From assembly GCA_004348925.1 (NCBI GenBank), contig RCMX01000007.1, positions 99,380 through 144,060 on the forward strand: a stretch of DNA of 44,681 bases, in the 5' to 3' direction. The notes under the pieces are model-generated. The model was given only the letters and a program-made list of their open reading frames with translations, had not been told where the DNA came from and did no database searches. Position 1 is the stretch's first letter; every line of letters starts with the position of its first letter. The DNA is from Actinomycetota bacterium. GTDB taxonomy: Bacteria > Actinomycetota > Coriobacteriia > Anaerosomatales > Anaerosomataceae. Position numbers and translations under genes: made by a program. Shown piece by piece: positions 1 to 7,753 of the stretch.

Positions 1-2
1 TC

Positions 3-1631
3 GTTCGCTATGACGTGGGCGGCGAATCTCACGACCTGCCGCTCGTGCTTGATGGCGGCGTCTACACGGCCGATGTGGGTCTGCCGTACGACACCACGAT
101 CGCAAGCTGGCAGTTCTTCGCGATGATGGGCTCGGGGGAAGTCGCTCTCTCGGCAGTCCTGGGTCCGGAGACCCTCACGGGTCCCATGACCAACCCGTTC
201 ACCTACGTCCCCGGTGAGATCTCGGGGCACAAGTTCAGCGACCTCAACGATAACGGCGTCTGGGATGAGGGAGAGCCTGCACTTGAAGGCTGGACCATCC
301 GACTGTTCAAGTCCGAGCCGATTCTGGTCGCAGTCGACATCTCGACCGCATCGGTCCCGTTGGCGTGGAGCCTCGTGGCCGAGACGACCACGGATGCTGA
401 CGGTGCGTATAGCTTCAGCGGTCTTGCTCCCGGTGTCTACAGGGTCGAGGAGGTCCAACAGCCCGGCTGGAGCATGACGCTCGCGCCGGACGACATCAGC
501 GTCACGAGCGGGACGGTGGCTGCCGACGCCGATTTCGGCAACTACCAGATCATCTACAACAAGACGTTCGAGTTGACGTTCGCAGGCGCGCCCGAGGGAA
601 CCACGTTCTCGGCCGCCTTCACGTTCAACGGTCAGTACATGGACGTTCCCCTGGAGGGCGACGGTCCGTACACCGCGATGTTGCCGGTCATCTACCCGTG
701 GGAAATCGGGGCGGTGACGTGGTACGCGCATCTCGGCGATGAGACCTTCGTGCTCGGTGAGTCGTCCGGTGAAACCCTGGAAGGTGACGCGACGAACTCG
801 TTCACGTACACCGCATCGGTCAGCGGTTTCAAGTTCTCGGACGATGATGGCAACGGCGTGTGGGACACCCCGGCCGAAGTTGGCCTGTCTGGCTGGACGA
901 TCGGTCTGTATCGTCAGTCTCACAACCAGGTCGTTCCCAGCGCGCTTCCCGCGCCGGAGCCCGGATTCGTTCTCGTGGCCTCCACGGTGACCGGCGCCGA
1001 TGGCGCATATGCGTTCAGCGGTCTGCTTCCAGGCGTGTACTACCTCGCCGAGGACCAGCAGAGCGGCTGGATCATGACGGTCGGTCCTGACGGCCCGTTC
1101 GAGGTCGGGAACGGGACGGCGCTTGAGAACCAGGACTTCGGTAACCAGGAGCAGTTCCTGCCCTTCACCGACACCGATCTGACCAAGTCCGCCGACAAGA
1201 CCACCGCCGATCCTGGCGAGCTGGTCACGTATACGCTGACTTACAAGAACATCGGTGATGGCACTGTCGAGGGCATCAAGATCGTCGACGACTACGACCA
1301 GCGGTACATGACACCTGTGGATGTCGCAGGCGCCACCGTTGCGGGCGGGACCCTTACGTGGGTTGACAACGTGCCGCTCGGTCCCGGTGAGCAGCGCACC
1401 ATCACTTACACGATGCGCGTTGCGGAAGATATGCCGGTAGGCCTCACGCATGTCGACAACGTCGCGGTCATCACGCCAGGCGACCACCAGGCGACGTGGC
1501 GTGTTGATGTGAACGTCGAAGAGGAACCGTTCCTGCCGTTCACCGGCGGCGACGCGCTGATCCTGTTCTTGATCGCCGCGCTCGCTACCGTTCTCGGAGT
1601 CACGTTCCGGCGGGCGGCCCGCGCCTCGTGA
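3..1631 (+). CDS. LPFTG-anchored surface protein with SdrD-B/Cna-B-like repeats, 5' partial
   Basis: The frame is open from the first base, so this is the C-terminal part of a larger cell-wall protein; a GTG at 15 is unlikely to be its real start. Two similar modules are visible, about 220-540 and 818-1140. Each has a KFSD-x-D-x-NGVWD calcium-site-like motif, a GWTI strand and a DGAY-FSGL-PGVY motif, as in SdrD B-like / Cna-B-type beta domains. A DUF11-like domain (about 1170-1520) follows. The C-terminus has a complete sorting signal: LPFTG at 1533-1547, a hydrophobic stretch and a final RRAARAS basic tail. A sortase cleaves such signals and links the protein to the wall; a sortase gene lies 1 kb downstream. 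A second LPFT sequence (LPFTD, near 1157) ends the second module but has no membrane segment after it. Adhesin or structural role is inferred. Confidence 0.88.
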   Translation, partial: VRYDVGGESHDLPLVLDGGVYTADVGLPYDTTIASWQFFAMMGSGEVALSAVLGPETLTGPMTNPFTYVPGEISGHKFSDLNDNGVWDEGEPALEGWTIRLFKSEPILVAVDISTASVPLAWSLVAETTTDADGAYSFSGLAPGVYRVEEVQQPGWSMTLAPDDISVTSGTVAADADFGNYQIIYNKTFELTFAGAPEGTTFSAAFTFNGQYMDVPLEGDGPYTAMLPVIYPWEIGAVTWYAHLGDETFVLGESSGETLEGDATNSFTYTASVSGFKFSDDDGNGVWDTPAEVGLSGWTIGLYRQSHNQVVPSALPAPEPGFVLVASTVTGADGAYAFSGLLPGVYYLAEDQQSGWIMTVGPDGPFEVGNGTALENQDFGNQEQFLPFTDTDLTKSADKTTADPGELVTYTLTYKNIGDGTVEGIKIVDDYDQRYMTPVDVAGATVAGGTLTWVDNVPLGPGEQRTITYTMRVAEDMPVGLTHVDNVAVITPGDHQATWRVDVNVEEEPFLPFTGGDALILFLIAALATVLGVTFRRAARAS

Positions 1632-1651
1632 CCTCGAGTCGGGCGTGGAGA

Positions 1652-1682
1652 AGGGGCCGCGAAAGCGGCCCCTCTTTTCTTG
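1652..1682 (+). terminator. Intrinsic terminator of the LPFTG protein gene
   Basis: An 8-bp perfect G/C stem (GGGGCCGC / GCGGCCCC, 1653-1660 with 1665-1672) closes a GAAA tetraloop and is followed by a T-rich tract (TCTTTTCTT). It lies 20 bases after the stop codon. Confidence 0.88.
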
Positions 1683-1690
1683 GGAAACCA

Positions 1691-1722
1691 CAAGAACCCC
1701 GGGAAGGGGCCCGGGGTTCTTG
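1691..1722 (-). terminator. 13-bp hairpin between convergent genes
   Basis: A perfect 13-bp inverted repeat (1691-1703 with 1710-1722, CAAGAACCCCGGG and its complement) sits 20 bases beyond the stop of the minus-strand gene at 1742. On the minus strand it is followed by TGGTTTCCC, a weak T-run. It probably terminates the minus-strand gene and may also back up the plus-strand terminator. Confidence 0.7.
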
Positions 1723-1741
1723 CGATCACTCAGTGAGAAGA

Positions 1742-2275
1742 CTACCTGGGAACGCTCTCGCCCCAGTCGATCCGACCGTTGTCGCGCCAGTCGATGATGT
1801 GCCAGACCTCGTGGTTCAGGATTCGCGAGAGGCTCGCCGTGTGGCTGGAGCTCACGATGATGCGACCCGACTGGTAGTACGCGACCGCCTGGTAGCCGCC
1901 CGGCGTCGTCCCGATGCTGACGGTCGTTCCCTTGAGAATCGGGTGCTTCGCGATCAGTCCGGCCAGAATCGATTTCGCCTGAGCGAGTTCGCCGGTAGCC
2001 GTGGCCTTGTAGGCTGCTGCACGGCTGGACTTGGACGACGACCCTGCCGCGGTGGGGGTGATGACCGCTGTACGCTTGCGGACTGCGGTGCGTGCTATGG
2101 TCACCGCAGGTTCTGAGGCGATCCGGACGGTGGGAGAAGCGGCGGTCAGCGTGCCGACGGCGGCAGCGGCCTGCGACGTGGCGCTGTGTGGCAGAAGACC
2201 GGCAACAAGTGCCGCTGTGACTGCGAGGGTTGTGATAAGCCCGGTCGCGATGATCCGTACCTTGCTGTTCTTCAT
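1742..2275 (-). CDS. Secreted protein with HExxH motif, possible metallopeptidase
   Basis: The 177-aa product has a signal peptide (basic MKNSKVR, hydrophobic residues 8-28, Ala-rich cleavage region near 36-40), then a low-complexity Ala/Thr/Ser linker to about residue 95. The compact C-terminal domain carries HEVWH at 155-159 and a Glu at 173, spaced like the zinc ligands of gluzincin-type metallopeptidases (HExxH plus downstream Glu). The protein ends only four residues after that Glu, so the usual C-terminal subdomain is missing. It may be a very small wall-modifying peptidase or a non-catalytic zinc protein. Expression is apparently set by the c-di-GMP-I riboswitch and terminator in its leader, which places it in the motility/biofilm switch regulon. 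The enzymatic role is inferred from the motif only. Confidence 0.8.
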   Translation of the reverse strand: MKNSKVRIIATGLITTLAVTAALVAGLLPHSATSQAAAAVGTLTAASPTVRIASEPAVTIARTAVRKRTAVITPTAAGSSSKSSRAAAYKATATGELAQAKSILAGLIAKHPILKGTTVSIGTTPGGYQAVAYYQSGRIIVSSSHTASLSRILNHEVWHIIDWRDNGRIDWGESVPR

Positions 2276-2305
2276 GGTGGAACGCCCCTTTTCGAGCTCG
2301 ACGCG

Positions 2306-2352
2306 AAAAACCGGTCCTGATCCCCCTGAGGCTGTGGGTGATCGGGCCGGTT
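2306..2352 (-). terminator. Terminator / expression platform of the riboswitch
   Basis: On the minus strand, AACCGG-CCC-GATC (2352-2340) pairs with GATC-GG-CCGG (2322-2310), with single-base bulges, and is followed by TTTTT (2310-2306). It lies between the riboswitch aptamer and the start codon at 2275, so ligand-dependent transcription termination or antitermination is the likely control mode. Whether c-di-GMP switches the gene on or off cannot be read from the sequence. Confidence 0.75.
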
Positions 2353-2371
2353 CGCGTGCGTGGCTCGACCT

Positions 2372-2455
2372 TCGGCAGTCCGGCTGTCATAGGGAGGTGA
2401 CGCTCCCGTTAGACCCGTGACTTTGCGTTGCCCGCCTTTCGGCGGGAGTGCCTTT
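2372..2455 (-). promoter_or_regulatory. c-di-GMP-I (GEMM-I) riboswitch aptamer
   Basis: Read on the minus strand, the leader has the features of the GEMM-I family in order: a hairpin CCCGCC-GAAA-GGCGGG with a GNRA tetraloop; the conserved ACGCAAAG junction (about 2429-2421); a second arm closed by GTCA/TGAC with an apical GGGAG/CTCCC helix; a tetraloop-receptor-like CTAA / TATG pair; and the conserved 3' GCCGGACTGCCGA segment. A short closing helix GGCA (2453-2450) with TGCC (2377-2374) ends the aptamer. The order and the conserved nucleotides match the Vibrio Vc2 type. It controls the secreted HExxH protein 97 bases downstream. Confidence 0.92.
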
Positions 2456-2587
2456 TTCGGGGCTCGTTCCGGTATTCGCTTGTCAACCGCCTTACACTGG
2501 ATGTATCGGCAGCGGTATGCCCGGTCTTTACTGCTTTTGTGGTCTACGTCACAGTCGTTGAGGATGTTCGCGCAGGAGGGGGATTTC

Positions 2588-3259
2588 GTGCGGTCACGTG
2601 ATGTGTTCACGCGAGCGCTGGGAAACGTGTTTCTCGGCGTGGCCGTCGGGCTCCTCGGCTACTACGGTCTGACAAGCATCCTGTCATGGGCCGAGCAGAC
2701 ACGCTTGCGCCAGGAGCTGGAGCGTCTCGGCAGCGTGTCAGCGTCGGCTCCGGATGACATCGACGTCTCGCTGCGCGGGCCGGAGCTCGACTTCGAAGGA
2801 TGGGAATCCCAGGACAGGGCGTATTGGGACGGACTGGCGGAAGGGGACATCTTCGGCAGGCTGGTCGTCGAACGCATGGATCTGGACACGATCGTGGTCA
2901 AAGGTGTTCGTGTGGCCGACCTGAAGAAGGGACCCGGCTGGGTCACGACCACTGCGCTTCCCGGGCCTGGCGGGAATTGCGGCATCTCCGGGCATCGAAC
3001 CACCTATCTTGCACCGTTCCGTCGCATCGATCAGCTCGTGCCCGGCGATGTGATCGACTTCTACTCGCCGTATCGCCGGTACCGGTACACTGTCGTCCGT
3101 GCGTTCACGGTAACGCCGGATAAGGTCGAGGTGTTCGACCCGACCGAGGTCCCGACACTCACCCTCACGGCGTGCCATCCGCCGTACAGCGCACGCTATC
3201 GCTACATAGTCCAGGCAGAGATCACGGGAGTGCGTCCGCTAGAGCAAAGCGGCGAGTAG
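2588..3259 (+). CDS. Sortase (class D/E-like transpeptidase)
   Basis: Membrane-bound cysteine transpeptidase that joins LPxTG-type proteins to the cell wall. The 223-aa product starts with a short basic stretch and one N-terminal membrane segment (about residues 11-32), then the sortase beta-barrel. Catalytic residues are visible: His136 in GISGHRT, Cys196 in TLTACHPPY, and Arg203 or Arg205 in SARYRY. The GTG start at 2588 is chosen because GGAGGGGG lies 6 bases upstream; the frame is open further upstream but that part is not protein-like and has no ribosome site. The closest visible substrate is the LPFTG protein at the left edge. The TLTAC form and single-TM layout fit class D or E rather than the housekeeping class A of Firmicutes; the exact class is uncertain. 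Confidence 0.9.
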   Translation: MRSRDVFTRALGNVFLGVAVGLLGYYGLTSILSWAEQTRLRQELERLGSVSASAPDDIDVSLRGPELDFEGWESQDRAYWDGLAEGDIFGRLVVERMDLDTIVVKGVRVADLKKGPGWVTTTALPGPGGNCGISGHRTTYLAPFRRIDQLVPGDVIDFYSPYRRYRYTVVRAFTVTPDKVEVFDPTEVPTLTLTACHPPYSARYRYIVQAEITGVRPLEQSGE

Positions 3260-3268
3260 GGAGCGACG

Positions 3269-4204
3269 ATGCGGGTACTCATCACCGGCGGTGCCGGGTT
3301 CATCGGCTCGAACCTCATGTGGACGTTGCGGACAGGCGACTACGAAGTTGGCGTCATCGACGACTACAGCACCGGGCATTTCGAGAACATGCATCCTGCC
3401 GCGTGGTCGCGCACGCTCGACATCACCGGACCTGACCTGATGGCAGCGGTCGTGGAATTCGCTCCGGACGCAGTGGTCCATCTTGCTGCGCAGACGAGCG
3501 TACCGGTCTCCATCGTGGATCCCGTGCGTGATCGGCTCGTTAACGTGGAAGGTACTCGCGCCGTCGCCCGCGCGGCTGCGGCGGTGGGAGCGCGCAGGAT
3601 GCTCTCGGCGTCGTCGGCGGCGGTGTACGGTGAACCCGAGATGGTGCCGCTCGTTGAGACTGCAGCGAAGCGCCCCGAGAATCCGTACGGCCGTTCGAAG
3701 CTCGAAGCCGAGAGCGTTCTTGCCGGGGAGCTCCGCGGAACGGAGACCGACTTCGCGAGCCTGCGGTTCTCGAACGTCTTTGGTCCCCGGCAGGACGCCC
3801 AGGGCGAGGGAGGCGTGGTGGCGATCTTCGCTTCTCGCATGCAGGCCAAGGAGACACCGATTCTCTACGGCACCGGCGCGCAGACGCGGGACTTCATCTA
3901 CGTGGGGGACGTGGTCTCGGCGATCATGTGTGCGTTGGATGCGCCGCAACCGCTGGCGCTCGATGGTCCCGACGGCCCGGCGTACAACGTGTCGACCGGC
4001 AAAGAACTGACGATCGATGAGCTGGCCTCGGCACTTCGGCTGACCACGCACTACTTTGGTGGTATCGACAGACAGCCCGCCCGTGACGGGGATATCGAGC
4101 GCAGCGCGCTCGATCCGACGAAGGTGCAGACCGCATTCGGCTGGCAGGCGCGGGCACCGTTCGAGACGGCGCTCGGAAGGACTGTGGGATGGTTCGCGCG
4201 CTAG
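3269..4204 (+). CDS. NAD-dependent epimerase/dehydratase (UDP-glucose 4-epimerase family)
   Basis: Extended short-chain dehydrogenase of the nucleotide-sugar epimerase family, 311 aa, the usual length. The Rossmann glycine motif TGGAGFIG is at residues 6-13, an Asp-Asp pair at the end of beta-2 (31-32) binds the NAD ribose, and the catalytic Ser115/116, Tyr140 and Lys144 lie in SSAAVYG and NPYGRSK. A likely substrate is a UDP-sugar used for cell-surface polysaccharide, but the substrate cannot be read from sequence. A GGGAG ribosome site precedes the ATG. The next gene starts inside its last 16 bases, so the two are probably translationally coupled. It follows the sortase by 9 bases and may belong to the same transcript. 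Confidence 0.9.
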   Translation: MRVLITGGAGFIGSNLMWTLRTGDYEVGVIDDYSTGHFENMHPAAWSRTLDITGPDLMAAVVEFAPDAVVHLAAQTSVPVSIVDPVRDRLVNVEGTRAVARAAAAVGARRMLSASSAAVYGEPEMVPLVETAAKRPENPYGRSKLEAESVLAGELRGTETDFASLRFSNVFGPRQDAQGEGGVVAIFASRMQAKETPILYGTGAQTRDFIYVGDVVSAIMCALDAPQPLALDGPDGPAYNVSTGKELTIDELASALRLTTHYFGGIDRQPARDGDIERSALDPTKVQTAFGWQARAPFETALGRTVGWFAR

Positions 4205-4785
4205 ATCCTGATGACGCAGGTCGCTGCCTCGCGAAGGTGCGTGCCGAGTTGGCGGGCGCCGACGCCGGGCTCCCGATCGCCGCACAGGATGCCTGGGCGG
4301 GTGATCTGTTTCCGGCAGTCGCAATCGTGAAAGGGGAGCCGGGGCCTGCCGAGCAGGCAGGCGGTTCAGTGCTGAGCGGTGCCGACGGGGAAGCGGTGAC
4401 GAAGGCATTGGCCGCACTCGGCATCGACGAGGGCGGGACCTGGCGCACACTGTCCCGTCCCGTGCCCGGGCTCACGCCGGCTGTGATCGCGGCACGGTTG
4501 CGCCAGCAGCTCGCCGCTGTCGATCCTTCGGTGGTTATCGCCCTCGACGCGACCGCGGCGCTCGACACAGCCGCGGCGCTCGCCGTCGATCTGCCGCCGT
4601 TCGGTGTGCCGGTGGCAACTGCGGGACTGATCCTGCTCGCTCTCGATGGCTTTGAGGAGTCGCTCGGCGACGAGCGTCGCAAACGCGAGATATGGCGACA
4701 GCTCCGCGGACTCGCCGGGGTTCCGCTCTATCCGGAAAGCGAACGGGACGCCCGGAGGCGTCCCGCTGGACCTGCACTGTTCTGA
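4189..4785 (+). CDS. Unrecognised protein, uracil-DNA-glycosylase-superfamily-like
   Basis: The 198-aa product is not confidently recognised. Its layout resembles a degenerate family-4 uracil-DNA glycosylase. A KGEPGPAEQAGG segment and LSGADGEAV (about residues 45-65) sit where GE-PG-E and the G-PFVG-AG loop would be. An ALGID turn follows, and then DPSVVIALDATAA where such enzymes have P-x-x-IV-LG-xAA. The catalytic acidic residue and the iron-sulfur cysteines of that family are not seen, so if related it is probably inactive as a glycosylase. It overlaps the epimerase gene by 16 bases, with GGAAGG 8 bases before its ATG. A hairpin lies in its final codons. Function unknown. Confidence 0.65.
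   Translation: MVRALDPDDAGRCLAKVRAELAGADAGLPIAAQDAWAGDLFPAVAIVKGEPGPAEQAGGSVLSGADGEAVTKALAALGIDEGGTWRTLSRPVPGLTPAVIAARLRQQLAAVDPSVVIALDATAALDTAAALAVDLPPFGVPVATAGLILLALDGFEESLGDERRKREIWRQLRGLAGVPLYPESERDARRRPAGPALF
4745..4764. terminator. Hairpin between convergent genes, inside 3' coding end
   Basis: GGGACGCC (4745-4752) and GGCGTCCC (4757-4764) form an 8-bp stem with a CGGA loop, at the convergent junction of the 198-aa gene and the ferredoxin gene. It overlaps the last codons of the plus-strand gene. No clear T-run follows on either strand, so activity as a terminator is tentative. Confidence 0.45.
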
Positions 4786-4793
4786 GGCAGGGA

Positions 4794-4985
4794 CTACTCG
4801 TCCTCTTCGATCTCCTCGATGGCGCCCATCGGGCACTCTTCCATGCACGTGGCGCACGCGGTGCATGCATCGTCGTTGACGGGGCTCGCCACGTCGTCGA
4901 CAAGCTCGAGAACGCCCTCGGGGCACGCGTCGACACAGATGCCACAGCCGGAACACTCGTCTTCATTGATGATGGGTCGGGGCAT
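4794..4985 (-). CDS. Ferredoxin, 2[4Fe-4S]
   Basis: A 63-aa bacterial-type ferredoxin, a soluble low-potential electron carrier. Two complete cluster motifs CxxCxxCxxxCP are present, with cysteines at 11, 14, 17, 21 and at 41, 44, 47, 51; each Pro follows the fourth Cys as in clostridial ferredoxins. The C-terminus is very acidic. The reading starts at the ATG preceded by GGAAGAGAGG. It stands alone, divergent from the dnaK promoter region and convergent with the gene before it, so no dedicated redox partner is visible. Confidence 0.95.
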   Translation of the reverse strand: MPRPIINEDECSGCGICVDACPEGVLELVDDVASPVNDDACTACATCMEECPMGAIEEIEEDE

Positions 4986-5172
4986 TGAGGCCTCTCTTCC
5001 GTTCGTCCGCGCGCACCGGTTCGAGCGCGCCCGCGGCGGTCAGTTTCGCACGTACCTTACCCGAGCGGGTTCGGCGGTGTAAATAGCGTTCTCGCAACTC
5101 GTTGCAAGTCGTCGTACATCTGAAGGTTCGATGAACGTGTTGCAGGGTATATATGCGTCTGCATTTAGAAAA

Positions 5173-5202
5173 CTTGACAATGGTACGCTCAGATTCTACT
5201 CT
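5173..5202 (+). promoter_or_regulatory. dnaK promoter with overlapping HAIR-like HspR site
   Basis: TTGACA (5174-5179) and TACTCT (5197-5202), separated by 17 bases, make a good vegetative promoter. The -35 region is embedded in CTTGACA-N7-GCTCAGA (5173-5193), a degenerate version of the HAIR element CTTGAGT-N7-ACTCAAG bound by HspR. The hspR gene is in this operon, so autoregulation by steric block of RNA polymerase is the natural inference. The stretch 4986-5295 has no gene. Besides this site it holds an inverted repeat GCGCAAGC/GCTTGCGC (5210-5217, 5231-5238) in the untranslated leader and the dnaK ribosome site GGAAGGAG. Confidence 0.65.
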
Positions 5203-5295
5203 CGGAGAGGCGCAAGCACCGGTTCACGGCGCTTGCGCGCGAACCACGTCACTTAACCTCCCGCACGGCGGGCGGATTGGAAGGAGCACTCGACC

Positions 5296-7191
5296 ATGGG
5301 CAAGATCATCGGTATCGACCTTGGCACCACGAACTCTGCGGTTGCGGTCCTTGAGGGTGGCGAACCCACGATCATCGTCAACTCCGAAGGCGACCGAACC
5401 ACGCCGTCGGTGGTTGCATTCCGCAAGGACGGGGAGCGCATCGTCGGCAAGTCCGCGAAGAACCAGGCGATCACCAACCCCGAGAACACCATCAAGAGCA
5501 TCAAGCGCTTCGTCGGTCGACGCTTCGAGGAGACCGAGTCCGAGCGCGGCACCATCGCGTATAACGTCGTGAAGGGCAAAGACGGTCGCGCAGTCGTTGA
5601 GATCGAGGGCAAGAACTACACACCCGAGGAGATCTCGGCGATGGTCCTCCAGAAGCTGAAGGCCGATGCCGAGGCGTATCTCGGCGAAACGGTCACGGAG
5701 GCGGTCATCACCGTTCCGGCGTACTTCAACGACATGCAGCGCCAGGCCACCAAGGACGCTGGCAAGATCGCCGGTCTCGACGTTAAGCGCATCATCAACG
5801 AGCCGACGGCCGCCGCGCTGGCATATGGCCTCGACAAGGGTCACCAGGACCAGACGGTCCTCGTCTTCGACCTCGGCGGCGGTACCTTCGACGTCTCGAT
5901 CCTTGAGATCGGCGACGGCGTCTTCGAAGTGAAGTCCACCAACGGCGACAACCACCTCGGCGGCGACGACTGGGACCAGAAGGTCATCGACTGGCTGGCC
6001 GAGAAGTTCAAGGCCGACCACGGCATCGACCTGCGCAATGACAAGATGGCACTGCAGCGCCTGAAGGAGCACGCCGAGAAGGCGAAGATGGAGCTCTCCA
6101 CCACGCAGACCACGCAGATCAACATGCCGTTCATCACGGCTGATGCATCCGGTCCGAAGCACCTCGACTACACGCTCACGCGTGCCGAGTTCCAGAAGAT
6201 CACGAGCGACCTCCTCGACCGCGTGAAGAAGCCGGTCGAGCAGGCGATCAAGGACTCCGGCGTGAAGGCGTCCGACATCAACGAGGTCATCCTCGTCGGC
6301 GGATCGACCCGCATGCCGGCCGTCCAGGAGATCGTGAAGAAGATCACCGGCAAAGACCCGCACAAGGGTGTCAACCCGGACGAGGTCGTCGCGATCGGTG
6401 CGGCCATCCAGGGCGGCGTGCTCGGCGGCGACGTCAAGGGCATTCTGCTCCTCGACGTGACCCCGCTGTCGCTCGGCGTTGAGACGCTCGGCGGCGTCAT
6501 GACCAAGATGATCGAGCGCAACACCACCATCCCGACGCGCAAGATGGAGACGTACACGACGGCGGCCGACGGCCAGACGAGCGTGGAGATCCACGTACTC
6601 CAGGGCGAGCGCGAGATGGCGGCGTACAACAAGACGCTCGGCAAGTTCACGCTCGCGAACATCCCGCCGGCGCCGCGAGGCATCCCGCAGATCGAAGTGA
6701 CGTTCGACATCGACGCCAACGGCATCGTGAACGTCTCGGCGAAGGACCGCGGCACGGGCCAGGAGCAGAAGATCACCATCAGCGGCACCACAGCGCTCTC
6801 CGACGAGGAAGTCGACCGCATGGTGAACGACGCCGAGGCGCACGCCGATGAGGACCGCAAGAAGAAGGAAGAGGCGGAGGTTCGCAACACCGCCGATACC
6901 CTCGTGTACGCCACCGAGAAGACCCTGAAGGACCTTGGCGACAAGGTGCCCGAGGAGACAAAGGCGGCGTGCGAAGAGGCTTCCGATGAGCTGAAGAAAG
7001 CGCTCGAGGGCGACGACATCGATGCGATGAAGGCCGCCACCGAGAAGCTTCAGCAGGCTTCGTACAAGCTGGCCGAGATCGTCTACCAGGACGTCGCCGC
7101 CGCCGAGGGCGAAGCTGCCCCCGAGGGCGCCGAGGCGCCCGCCGGTGACGAGGAGGTCGCCGACTACGAGGTCGTCGACGAGGAGAACTAG
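5296..7191 (+). CDS. dnaK: Chaperone DnaK (Hsp70)
   Basis: ATP-driven chaperone that binds exposed hydrophobic peptides with DnaJ and GrpE. Length 631 aa is typical. The ATPase domain begins GIDLGTTNS (residues 6-14), has the phosphate-2 motif [12 protein letters not shown] near 191 and the [10 protein letters not shown] adenosine motif near 334. The linker region [14 protein letters not shown] and the beta-sandwich substrate domain follow. The lid ends in an Ala/Glu-rich tail finishing EVVDEEN. A GGAAGGAG ribosome site precedes the ATG. It is first in an operon with grpE (2-base gap), dnaJ and hspR, under a promoter with a HAIR-like operator. Confidence 0.98.
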   Translation: MGKIIGIDLGTTNSAVAVLEGGEPTIIVNSEGDRTTPSVVAFRKDGERIVGKSAKNQAITNPENTIKSIKRFVGRRFEETESERGTIAYNVVKGKDGRAVVEIEGKNYTPEEISAMVLQKLKADAEAYLGETVTEAVITVPAYFNDMQRQATKDAGKIAGLDVKRIINEPTAAALAYGLDKGHQDQTVLVFDLGGGTFDVSILEIGDGVFEVKSTNGDNHLGGDDWDQKVIDWLAEKFKADHGIDLRNDKMALQRLKEHAEKAKMELSTTQTTQINMPFITADASGPKHLDYTLTRAEFQKITSDLLDRVKKPVEQAIKDSGVKASDINEVILVGGSTRMPAVQEIVKKITGKDPHKGVNPDEVVAIGAAIQGGVLGGDVKGILLLDVTPLSLGVETLGGVMTKMIERNTTIPTRKMETYTTAADGQTSVEIHVLQGEREMAAYNKTLGKFTLANIPPAPRGIPQIEVTFDIDANGIVNVSAKDRGTGQEQKITISGTTALSDEEVDRMVNDAEAHADEDRKKKEEAEVRNTADTLVYATEKTLKDLGDKVPEETKAACEEASDELKKALEGDDIDAMKAATEKLQQASYKLAEIVYQDVAAAEGEAAPEGAEAPAGDEEVADYEVVDEEN

Positions 7192-7193
7192 CC

Positions 7194-7751
7194 ATGGTCA
7201 AGAAGACCGACGACCCCGGACTCGATCCGGAGCTTGAGGGCGACCTCGGCGCCGAGTTCGACCTGCGTGGGGACAACCTGGAGCGCGAGCTTGAGGCCGC
7301 ACGCACGGAGGCCGCCGGCCACCTCGAGACTGCTCAGCGGCTTCAGGCCGAGTTCGAGAACTATCGCAGGCGCGTTGCGCGCGACCAGGGTGACCTGGTC
7401 GCGCGCGCGGGTCAGCGCATCGTCGAGGAGCTGCTGCCGGTGCTCGACAACCTCGAGCGCGCAATCGACCACACCACGGCGGGAGGCGATCTCATGCAGC
7501 TCCTCAAAGGTGTGGAGATGGTGCACCAGCAGGTGCTCGGCGTGTTCAGCAAGGAGGGCGTCGAGGTCATCGATCCGTTTGGCGCCGAGTTCGATCCTCA
7601 GCTGCACCACGCCGTGGGGCAGCGCGAAGACCTTGAGGTGCCCGATGGCACCGTTCTGGAGGTCTTCCAGAAGGGCTACAGCCTGGGCGGGCGCGTCGTG
7701 CGTCCCGCGATGGTGATCGTGAGCACGGGCGGTCCCGCATCTAAGGGGTAG
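7194..7751 (+). CDS. grpE: Nucleotide exchange factor GrpE
   Basis: GrpE (185 aa) releases ADP from DnaK and resets its peptide-binding cycle. The N-terminal half is acidic and predicted coiled coil (about residues 20-80, with the family motif [11 protein letters not shown] near 55). The C-terminal beta domain contains [29 protein letters not shown] and the closing [17 protein letters not shown], the DnaK-contact region of the family. It starts 2 bases after the dnaK stop and ends 2 bases before dnaJ, so the three are one transcript with coupled translation. Confidence 0.97.
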   Translation: MVKKTDDPGLDPELEGDLGAEFDLRGDNLERELEAARTEAAGHLETAQRLQAEFENYRRRVARDQGDLVARAGQRIVEELLPVLDNLERAIDHTTAGGDLMQLLKGVEMVHQQVLGVFSKEGVEVIDPFGAEFDPQLHHAVGQREDLEVPDGTVLEVFQKGYSLGGRVVRPAMVIVSTGGPASKG

Positions 7752-7753
7752 CG

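Noticed and set aside
2417-2587. N-terminal extension of the sortase to an earlier start in the same frame
   Set aside because: This part overlaps the riboswitch leader on the other strand, encodes no plausible signal sequence, and the GTG at 2588 has a strong ribosome site.
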